Source: Branchiostoma floridae
Lineage: Eukaryota; Chordata; Leptocardii; Amphioxiformes; Branchiostomatidae
Reading direction: 5' to 3'
Length of the DNA: 64,000 nt
NCBI RefSeq assembly: GCF_000003815.2
Contig: NC_049989.1
Span: forward strand, 22,719,737-22,783,736
Positions within the stretch are counted from its first letter, which is position 1. Every line of letters starts with the position of its first letter. The translations under genes were made by a program, and so were the position numbers. The notes below the pieces were generated by a model. It had not been told where the DNA came from. It worked only from the letters and a program-made list of their open reading frames with translations, and searched no databases. Below, piece after piece: positions 21,099 to 30,580 of this stretch.

Positions 21099-24000
21099 GA
21101 GGGCAGCAGAAGCGAACTTCATAGTCGAGACACTTGCCGTCGGGCTGATCTTTCATCCTGCACACGAACCCGGTTGTGACGTCATAGAACGCAAAGACTT
21201 CTCCCGTTTGAAATGCGTCCTGCCCGGTAGCGATGACGCGGGCCTGGATGTCGGTCGGTGAGCGGCAGATCTGCCCTGGGTTCTCCGGACGGAGATGGGA
21301 AAGAACCTCCCAGTCACCAGTCGTTCCAGGGTTGTCCCGATCAAACCAGGGTGTCCAATTTGTGCATGCTGTTATGTGGAAACAACAAGAACTTGGAGTA
21401 TTCTTCTACTCAACGTGTACTGTTTAAATCCGCCATGGTTTTAGTGTTAACCCTAGTTAGACTGGCATTGTTGTGAATCTCGGACGGGGTGAGGGGACGG
21501 ATTTGGAGGCCAACCCCTTCTAACAAACGAAACTCCTAAACAATTTATCATATAACAATTACATAATACATTTGACGTCATTATAACTTATAGGACGTCA
21601 TTATAACGACATCAATGTGATTGTATTGACTGGAATCATAAAAAAAAAGAGTTTTCCTAGAAACCTTTCAGGTATGCTTCAAACATGGAGTGTACATTAC
21701 AAAATAGTTATGTCAGCTACGAGTTCTCCTGTCAATAAAATGACGTCATACATGTTTGCGATACCAGTTAAATGTTAGCCGATGACTTCATTAAATAGGC
21801 GTAATTTATGCATTCTAGATGTTAAGATATAAAAAAAAACTTAATTGCATAAGAAAGACTTAATTTCGAAGCCGTAGGTACTTCTTCGTGTAATGATATA
21901 GCTATAATGAAGCAAGGAAACCTAAAGAAATACATTGTAAGAAGAGAAATGAGCCATTTGGTCAAAAATACCTATAAACAATAGGTTGCAATGGTTAAGC
22001 AAAAATAGTTTTTCAAACACCATATTTTTCAAATTGTTGCTAACCAAATGTTGGGAAGAGTCATCAAATTTAGTGACTCTAGCCTCAGTCGTTCGGATGT
22101 TATAAATATAAAATTTGGAGCAGGCCTTACACCCCTTCCTCTGATTATAAGATACAAAGCTATATGTACCTGCCTTATGGTTCTCATGACTTAGACTGCA
22201 TTACTGGAATATTTACATTCTTGTGTCTAACTGTTAAGATGTACCTTAAACAATGTATTGAAACACTACTTGAGAGGGTAGCAAAATGTACTTACGAGGG
22301 CAACAGAAACGAACTTCATACTCCAGGCACATCTCGCCATCGTTCTGTTGCCTGTTTACGCAGGCGAAGCCGTTTGTCGTGTCGTACCAGTGGATAACCT
22401 GCCCTGTCAGCGACGCCTCCACTTGTGTGCTGATGACGCGCGCGTGCACGGCTGTAGGGTTGAAACAGATCTGGCCAGGGTTTTCAGGGCGGAGATGGAC
22501 CAGCGCTTCCCAGTCACCGGTGGCAGAAGGATTATCACGGTCGAACCATGGCGTCCAGGACCCGTCAGGGCAGTCTGGAACTGTAAACAAGTCACACGTG
22601 AGCCATGTATGAGTCACACATGAGTCATGCGTGAGTCACGGTCGAACCAGGGCGTCCAGGACCGTCAGGTAGGGCAGTCTGGAACTGTAAACAAGTCACA
22701 CATGAGTCGAGGTTAAACCATGGCGTCCGGGACCGTCAGGGCAGTCTAGAACTGTAAACAAGTCACACATGAGTCGAGATTGAACCATGGCGTCCGGGAC
22801 CAGTCAGGACAGTCTGGAACTGTACACAAGTCACACATGAGTCATGTATGAGTCACAAATGAGTCATGCATGAGTCACGGTCGAACCAGGGCGTCTGGAA
22901 CTGTACACAAGTCACACATGAGTCACGGTCGAACCATGACGTCCAGGACCCGTCAGGGCATTCTAGAACTATAAACAAGTCACACATAAGTCACGGTCGT
23001 TCCATGGCGTCCAGGACCGTCAGGCAGGGCAGTCTGGAACTATAAACAAGTCACACATGAGTCGAGGTTGAACCATGGCGTCCAGGACCGTCAGGGCAGT
23101 CTAGAACTGTAAACAAGTCACACATTAGTCGAGATTGAACCATGGCGTCCGGGACCAGTCAGGACAGTCTGGAACTGTACACAAGTCACACATGGGTCAC
23201 GGTTTACCCACGGCGTCCAGGACCCGTCAGGGCATTCTGGAACTGTAAACAAGTCACACATGAGTCACAGTTGAACCATGGCGTTAAGGACCCGTCGGGG
23301 CAGTCTGGAACGAAAAACAAGTCACACATGAAACACAGTTGAACCATGGCGTCCAGGACCCGTTAGGGCAGTCTGGAACTGTCAACATGAGTCACAGATG
23401 AACCATGGCGTCCAGGTTCCGTCAGGGTAGTCTGGAACTGTAAACAATTCGCACATGATCATGAGTCGTGGTTGAAACAGAGCATTCCGAACCCGGCAGG
23501 ACATTCTGTAACTGTGAAAAAAAGTCGCACATCATCGCCCAGGACCCTTTAGCCTTTTAGGACAGTCTGAAAACTTAGGCAATGTCGTATTATCACCTTC
23601 ACAATGAGTCGATTTTACGCTCTGGACTTTACAATACGTCACATTGCCGCGCGCCTCTGTGACAGTTGGCCCTCTGCAAATCCGGCCACGGTTCTCCTGT
23701 TGGAGGCTAATCAGAACTTCCCAGTTGACTGTCCCTGAGGGTTCGCCTTGATCTAACCAGTCCGTCCAGCTGTTGGACTTAACCCTTTACAGACAGGGAT
23801 TTTTTGGTTATCCCTGGACCGTGCAATGCCCCCTCCCCCTTCTGACTCATGAAACTCCTGAACGAATAATCGTATGGCCACTAAATGTTTAGAGAGTGAT
23901 GTGGACATAATAACCGACAATTCTAGAAAGTTGGATGCTATAATGACGTAATATGACGTAGAATGACGTCATCAATTTGACCATTGGCTGTAAACGTGAA

Positions 24001-26374
24001 ATGGGGTTATTCCAAGAAAACTTCAAGGTATTTTCGTCAAAAATGCCTGTCAACAAATGAAAAACGAAACCTCTTCCAAACTTCGTTGGAGTGAGCTTCA
24101 AAAGCCCTCTTTCCCTGTATGAATACAGTTAACGAGTTTTTCCCTACTCCTGTTGGCCGGTTTGCAAATTTAGACTTTCTTTGATTTAGCGAGTACATTT
24201 GTGTGTACTTCTGACACTCTGGCTCCTGTGATAGTATGAGGGTTGGGATTATAATATAATTCCTTTTCTGTGATCATTCCTATTCTGCCCGTGTTGTCCA
24301 TTGATTGGTTAAAAATATCCCCACACCTTAAACATCCAACTTGATTGAACTGTTGCCTATTTACGAGGGTCGTTGTGTCCGAAACTTATTCGCGTGTACA
24401 TGTGTAATTGCAAGAAGTGGTGTGATATAAAAAGTTTTCATGCGCAAAATACGCGCGACCCTCTCTCGATCTTAAAATTGGCCGACATGCCAGCGATCGC
24501 GAAGTGCGCCCAAATATCTACCATTTGACAGGGGCATTAGCGAAACATTCCCTGTCAATATACATGTAATACCGTTAAGGCTTGCTTAATCTAGTCGTTA
24601 AGAACCTAGATCTGATCACAAACAAGGTACTCACGAGGGCAGCAGAAGCGAACTTCATAGTCAAGACAGATACTGTCGGGCTGATCTTTCGCCCTGCAGG
24701 CGAACCCGGATGTGACGTCATAGAACGCGAAGACTTCTCCAGTTTGAAACGCGTCCTGACCGGTAGAGATGACGCGGGCCTGGATGTCGGTCGGTGCGCG
24801 GCAGATCTGCCCTGGGTTCTCCGGACGGAGATGGGAAAGAACCTCCCAGTCACCACCTCCTCCTGGATTGTCCCGATCAAACCAGGGTGTCCAGTTTGTA
24901 CATGCTGTGATGTGGGAACAACAGGAACTTGGAGTCTTCTGATACATAACGTTAATTTCCGCCATGGTTTTAGAGTTAACCCTATTCAGACCGGTCAATC
25001 TGGGACGAATTGAAGGGTGTGTTTTGAGGCCCGCCACTTATAACTCTCGTAACTCCTAAACAACTTGCTATATGACTGCTAGAATTTTTTAGAATGATGT
25101 AGACGTAATATGGGTATTGTAATAAATAAATCATTATAACCTATGGGATTTCATTATAACGTCATCAAAATATTCGTATTGGTTGGAACCATGAAAAGTG
25201 GTTTTCTTAAAAAATACAAGGTATGCCACATAAAATGTAACAAGAAGACTAAAGTAGATAAAATAGCAATGACTGCTACGACTTCTCTTGTCAATTAACA
25301 TATAATTGACGTCAAAATGACGTATTGTAACTTGTATTAGATCAGTTATAATTGACTACTTTGCATATGAAAGAATCGACTGAGAAGGTGTGTCCTCGCT
25401 AGAAAGCTACCGGTTGTGGTGCAGTTACAATCGCCCGCCTCCCCTTGTCTGCAAAAATTGAAAAAGCTAAATGTTTCTTATAGTTCTCACAGCTCGGATT
25501 TCATTTACATTCTTGTGTTTAACTGTTAAGTTGTAGCTTGTAAAAAGTATTTTAAAAATACTACTTGAGAGGGTAGAAAAAGGTACTTACGAGGGCAGCA
25601 GAAACGAACTTCATACTCTAGGCATCTGTCGCCATCGTTCTGTTGCCTGTTTACGCAGGCGAAGCCGTTTGTCGTGTCGTACCAGTGGATAACCTGCCCT
25701 GTCAGCGACGCCTCCACTTGTGTGCTGATGACGCGCGCATGCACGGCTGTAGGGTTGGAACAGATCTGGCCAGGGTTTTCAGGGCGAAGATGGACCAGCG
25801 CTTCCCAGTCACCGACGCCACCAGGATTATCACGGTCGAACCATGTCGTCCAGGACCCGCCAGGGCAGTCTGGAACTGTAAACAAGTCACACATGAGTAA
25901 GTGTTGAGCCAGATCGTTCAGGACCCGGCATGACATTCTGCAACTGTAAAGAAGTCACAAATGAGAGGCCCAAAACCATTAACCCTATCCAGACTGGGCA
26001 TTTTTGGCATTCCCTGGCCTGGGGGGTTGGGGTGCTCATTTGACATTTTCCGTCCATATAGATCGTTAACTACATCTGATCACAAACATATGCATGGTAC
26101 TCACTAGGGCAGCAGAAGCGAACTTCATAGTCGAGACAGGTGCCGTCGGGCTGATCTCTCATCCTGCAGACGAATCCGGTTGTGACGTCAAAGGACGCGA
26201 AGACTTCTCCCGTTAGAAACGCGTCCTGCCCGGTAGAGATGACGCGGGCCTGGATGTCGGTCGGTGAGCGGCAGATCTGCCCTGGGTTCTCCGGACGGAG
26301 ATGGGAAAGAACCTCCCAGTCACCAGTCGTTCCAGGATGGTCCCGATTAAACCACCGAGTCCAGCTTTCGCATG
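21099..26374 (-). CDS. Secreted CysD/WxxW-domain (mucin-type) protein, five domain exons
   Basis: Five minus-strand exons each encode one full CysD (WxxW, Pfam Mucin2_WxxW type) domain: 26105-26374, 25591-25875, 24635-24904, 22296-22580 and 21099-21368. Each has WTPWFDRDNP or a close variant, GDWE, HLRPENPGQIC, QARVI or HARVI and the closing EVRFCCP, with the family's conserved cysteines. CysD domains occur in gel-forming mucins and related secreted proteins and take part in mucus network interactions. Exons are 270 or 285 bases, all phase 1-1, so any number can be joined in frame. Type A (270) and type B (285) alternate A-B-A-B-A along the gene. Neither the first nor the last exon is visible: gaps lie on both sides (20907-21006 and 26633-26732). 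In the 26.1 kb copy the donor is GTGAGT and the last codon base differs from the others. Confidence 0.87.
21369..22295. other. Intron of the CysD gene
   Basis: AT-rich. The part at about 21440-21640 resembles 24970-25170 (ACTCCTAAACAA, CATTATAACGTCATCA), showing that introns were duplicated with the exons. No other feature seen. Confidence 0.6.
22530..23560 (-). repeat. ~80-100 bp minisatellite copying a CysD exon start and its acceptor
   Basis: About a dozen diverging units built from the 5' end of the type B exon at 22296-22580: GGTCGAACCATGGCGTCCAG, GGGCAGTCTGGAACTGTAAA (on the minus strand TTTACAG|TTCCAGACTGCCC, i.e. acceptor plus first exon bases), then a GTCACACATGAGTC spacer. It extends upstream of the exon, in the direction of the preceding intron. 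Confidence 0.9.
23600..23790 (-). pseudogene. Decayed half CysD exon
   Basis: The minus strand encodes SWTDWLDQGEPSGTVNWEVL and then ENRGRICRGPTVTEARG, the first half of a CysD domain, strongly diverged from its neighbours. It then leaves the domain: the expected second half ending EVRFCCP is not there. It lies between the repeats and the next complete exon. It is either a relic or a highly diverged domain with its end lost. Confidence 0.65.
23791..24634. other. Intron of the CysD gene
   Basis: It contains a TTAACCCTTTACAGACAGGG start motif also seen in variant form near 24975 and 25980, followed by AT-rich DNA. No gene is visible. Confidence 0.55.
24905..25590. other. Intron of the CysD gene
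   Basis: AT-rich and homologous in part to the introns at 21369-22295. Nothing else recognised. Confidence 0.55.
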
Positions 26375-27195
26375 CTGTGAATAGGGAACAATAAGAACCA
26401 TTGAACGACGTGTCGTATGGCCACTAAATTATTAGGAAATGATTCAGACATAATATCTGACAATTAAACGACGTTTGACATTACGATGACGTAATATGAC
26501 GTTATTATGACGTAATCAATTTTTTTGTGTTGGCCGAATCTATGAAATAGGGGTATTGTCAGAAAACTTCAAGTTTTGCTCCAAAAACATAATAGCAAGG
26601 GCAGATAACAGAATTATAATGTTTGTTACGACNNNNNNNNNNNNNNNNNNNNNNNNNNNNNNNNNNNNNNNNNNNNNNNNNNNNNNNNNNNNNNNNNNNN
26701 NNNNNNNNNNNNNNNNNNNNNNNNNNNNNNNNGGCCGCACACGGTTTGACCGTGACACACCCGCAAACATACACAAACACAGTGCTGGTACTTGTGTTCC
26801 TGACATGCTGCAAGCAAGGCCTCCCAGACGCATTCCCGAAGGGCCCGGCCAGTGGTGGACAGGGCAACCTTGGGTCACTGGCACTAGCATGGTTGGAGAT
26901 CAGCAATTACTATGCCTGTCAATCAGCTATTTTGGCTGAGTGCCATATGATGGGGCAGGTATGAATGGGGGGATCTGAGTAGCCTGACGTGATAGCCAGG
27001 CCAGGTAGACAGGCCAGGTAGCCTGGCCTGGTAGACAGCCCAGCCTTTTAAGCGAACCCAAGACTAATAGACAATGTCACATGGCAGAGACAGGCAGATA
27101 CAGGCAATAGATATTCCACTGTTATACAACTTTGACAAAAATAAGTTTGTTGAGTTACAAATACAAATACATCACCTTCTTATTCATTTGTAACT
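26375..27195. other. Intergenic or intron DNA with a gap
   Basis: AT-rich DNA similar to the other CysD introns up to the gap at 26633-26732. After the gap (26733-26965) there is a GC-richer stretch with an open plus frame of no recognisable domain. At 26980-27045 there are short AGGCCAGGTAG-type repeats. Confidence 0.5.
26633..26732. other. Assembly gap (100 N)
   Basis: 100 N upstream of the first visible CysD exon; more domain exons or the signal-peptide exon may be missing here. Confidence 1.
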
Positions 27196-27202
27196 CTTAC
27201 AG

Positions 27203-27347
27203 TAGCCCCAGTGCGACTGTTGTTTTTTTGCTATCGCCGAATAAATGAGCCGTTGCACTAATCCTCAGAATTCGTTAATTCGGCGATTTGTTCATTTGCT
27301 TCAACGTACCCGTCTGCGACTGTTGGTTCAGTCGCACTGCGGCTACC
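27203..27347. mobile_element. Small MITE (~145 bp)
   Basis: Inverted ends TAGCCCCAGTGCGACTG and the complement of CAGTCGCACTGCGGCTACC, flanked by CTTACAG at 27196-27202 and 27348-27354. Confidence 0.7.
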
Positions 27348-27637
27348 CTTACAGTAATTGTAGCAAACCATGCTCCTCTCTGTTACTGGATCTTTACCAC
27401 AGATATAAAGTACTGGATAGGGACTAGGTACTCTACAGTGTTATCATATCTTTGGGGATTATCTCCTCACAGTTCCAGCACCTGGCTTTTAATGATGGGA
27501 GTGAATCAGTCAAAGTTGTCAGATGTTGAAGCAACTTCCCATCTTTGTTATCAGCAGAAAAAAATATACTCTTGACTTGTAATATGTTTGATTTATGTGT
27601 TTAATCTTTTCAATTTTCTGTCCATTAGGTAATAGAC

Positions 27638-28465
27638 ATGGCAGAGGCAGGTAATGGGTCTCCTACTGCTGTTCCCCAGAACCACTGTGGTGGGTCTCCT
27701 ACTGAAGTTGTGTTGGACAGAGATGCAAGCAAGTTTGAAGACAAGCCGACAGGAACCAAAACCAGTTTGGACAATCAGACAGAAACACAAACTGGAGAGA
27801 AACCCTACATGTGTGGGGAGTGTGGGTACAGGACAACTTGTAAGTCTATCTTATCCCAACACATGAGAACACATACAGGAGAAAGGCCCTACAAGTGTAA
27901 CCAGTGTGACTATGCTGCTGCTAAGAAATCTACTTTGGAGAGCCATCTAGTAAAACATGCTGATGACATGTGTGGCAAGTGCGGGTACAGGACAGATAAA
28001 AAGTCTGACTTAACCCAACATATGAGAACTCATACTGGTAAATACCCCTACAAATGTGACCAGTGTGACTATTCTGCTGCAAGGAAATGCAATTTGGACA
28101 GGCATCTAGCAAAACACACTGGACAGAACCCCTACATGTCTGGGCAGTGTGGGAACAGGACCCCTGACAAGGATGGCCTTTCCAAACACATGAAAACTCT
28201 CACAGGAGAAAGACCCTACAAGTGTGATCAGTGTGATTTTTCTGCTGCACAGAAATCCACCTTGTACCTACATCTGGCAAAGCACTCAAAACCCTTCATG
28301 TGTGGGGAGTGCGGACACAGGGCAGCTCGGAAGTCTCAGTTATTCCTACATATGAGACACCATACAGGAGAAAAATATCACAAGTGTGACCAGTGTGACT
28401 TTTCTACTGCACATAAGTTCATCTTGAACCAACATCGGGCCAAACACACAGAAAAGAAACTCTAA
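27638..28465 (+). CDS. C2H2 zinc-finger protein (275 aa)
   Basis: A single coding exon. An acceptor (CCATTAG) lies 13 bases before the ATG region, so a 5'UTR exon is likely. About 50 residues of linker precede eight C2H2-type units alternating between CGECGYRT-like and CNQCDYAA-like sequences, many with TGE(K/R)PY linkers; the pairing suggests duplication of a two-finger block. Finger 5 (MSGQCGNRT to MKTL) has lost its first cysteine (C to S) and its last histidine (H to L) and cannot bind zinc normally. Finger 3 lacks the usual linker. Such proteins normally bind DNA in the nucleus; no target can be inferred. AATAAA at 28830 fits a polyadenylation signal. Confidence 0.9.
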   Translation: MAEAGNGSPTAVPQNHCGGSPTEVVLDRDASKFEDKPTGTKTSLDNQTETQTGEKPYMCGECGYRTTCKSILSQHMRTHTGERPYKCNQCDYAAAKKSTLESHLVKHADDMCGKCGYRTDKKSDLTQHMRTHTGKYPYKCDQCDYSAARKCNLDRHLAKHTGQNPYMSGQCGNRTPDKDGLSKHMKTLTGERPYKCDQCDFSAAQKSTLYLHLAKHSKPFMCGECGHRAARKSQLFLHMRHHTGEKYHKCDQCDFSTAHKFILNQHRAKHTEKKL

Positions 28466-28680
28466 ATCAGTAGGGAGTTTGGGTACAGGACGGCTTTGAT
28501 AAAAGTCTTATTTATCCAAACATATGGGAACTTGTACTGGTGAAGAGAGACTACATGTGCTGTGAGCAGTTTGGGTATTCAGGTTGGAAATCATATGCTG
28601 TCTGCCATCTAGCAAAACATACTAATGAAAACCTTCAAATTTGTTTGGAGTGTAGGTACAGGTCAACATCGGTTATGTTG
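28466..28680 (+). pseudogene. Decayed zinc-finger repeats after the stop
   Basis: After the stop, the DNA still resembles further fingers: TTTGGGTACAGGACGGCTTT matches the CGYRTA coding block, CATCTAGCAAAACATACT matches the HLAKHT block, and GGAGTGTAGGTACAGG another start. Frameshifts and stops break all frames. The gene therefore once had about two to three more fingers, now probably 3'UTR. Confidence 0.75.
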
Positions 28681-30580
28681 TCTGCCATTGTCACCAACCT
28701 ATGCTGTACAATATCTATTGGTACGCAACTTAGTATAGCTTGAGTGTTGAACATTAGGAATAATTGGGAGGTAAGCTTGTGTCATGTATTACCTGAAAAA
28801 CAGGTCTAGGTTTGACTCCTGGTTAATTAAATAAAGTAAAGTAAAGTAAAGTATATGAAGTGACTGTTATGGTAGATTTGAAAAACATTTCCGTCAAATC
28901 TTGTGTAGGCTACCCTGACACCTGACTTTCTACTGACGTCCTACATTGTGTTTGTGGTTCAGTGTAACCTGTAAAGTGTGTATAAACTTAGAGGCTGTAA
29001 TGCTCATTCTCTCGCTTATTTAACTTTTAAGGCCATGTGGATTTGATCATCTGGATGACGTCCGCGCACGTATCAATTTTCATCCGTTTCCAAAAATGAA
29101 AAAAAAAGGTTTTCAACGTACCACATTGTAAACCATACAAAGCAGTTGTAAATGCCATGAATTTAAAGTAAAATATCGTAAAATGGATACTAATATCATA
29201 CCATACAAACCATGGGGCGCCCCAACACAAAAAGAGATAACAAGAAAGCCATACATCTTGGAGATAAGCTATTTTTTGGCTCTTTGTGTAAGATGCGACT
29301 TTGGTTTAATTCTCGTTGTTTGACTTTGTACTACTTTTATGTTCAGTGTTAGTACAGCCTCAGCGAGGAGACCAAAAGTAGCTGCTGGTAAAATGCTTTT
29401 TCTGCACGTATCCACACAGAGCCAACACAAGTAACCGCAACCCAATTGGTGCTATTCAGCATTTTATTATTTTTTGCCTTTGAACAATTACAGGCTACAC
29501 AATAGAAATACAAAATGAACCATAAAATTCTACTAACTAAGCAATAAAAGCTAACATTTATTATTTCTTTTGTTTGATCAACTAATGGCTACAAAATAGA
29601 AATACAAGATAAACCTACAAATTCTACTAACTAAGCAATAAAAGCTAACACGAGTAAATATGAAATCAATATCTAATGTTACAACCTGGTTATGCAAACA
29701 GTGCAAACTTGTTTTTGTGGTTTACTCTTTCGTTCAGTCCACTGCAAACTACAAAAAAACACTGATACAAAAGAAACCTCAAAATTCTACTTACCAAACA
29801 ATAAAAGATAACATGAGCGTATCTGAAATAAATAACAATATCTTGTTACAACCAGCTTATGATGCATATACAAAATTAGAACAGTACAATCATGTTTTGT
29901 ACGATTATAACCAGAGTGTTACTGATCTCGTTTTGAATCGCATAAAAAGCCATCCCTTGATATCACATTACAAAAATTAGTAATTGACGTAAAATTAATG
30001 GTTAAAGTTACATATTGATAAAATAGATAATGATACAGAATAATATTCATATGTACACAAATCGAAATTACCATCAATAGTTAACACTTGAACATAAAAC
30101 AAATCACATAAATTGTGTATAATGATAACGAAAAATATGATACTACAGTGTAGGTAACAGAAAAGTGAACCAAACCACGAGAAGCCATTTACATCAGGGC
30201 CTTACAACAACACCAGTGATAGGTGGCGCTATAAACGTTCTACAACTTATGATCCTCTGCTCACCGAGTCACGAGTTCTATCAGTATAGCGTGACGTCAC
30301 AGAAACGATGGGTTGCTCTTTCCTTGACAAAGATTGGAGTCAGCCGAAAATTTGGGTGAGTCCTATTTTGCCTCGGAAATTCCAATTCTACTTTGCTTCA
30401 AAACAAAGCAAAATGACTCAGTGTAGGTGAAAGAAATATGAACCAAACTACGAGAAGTATGGGATGGACGGCACCATAAATTTTCTACAACTTATGATCT
30501 ACAGCTCACAGAGTTAATTTTTGTCCTCAAAATTACAGTTTAACATTGCATCGGATAAGAGAAGTACGTACAAACAGTGG
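28681..30580. other. Intergenic AT-rich DNA
   Basis: It contains a dispersed-repeat copy at about 29027-29100 (GGCCATGTGGATTTGATCAT; relatives near 53330, 53860, 58405 and 60010). A ~88 bp tandem duplication lies at about 29505-29655 with a third diverged copy near 29740 (CTACTAACTAAGCAATAAAA). A pair of ~100 bp repeats lies at about 30150 and 30420 (GAACCAAACYACGAGAAG). No gene is supported. Confidence 0.6.
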
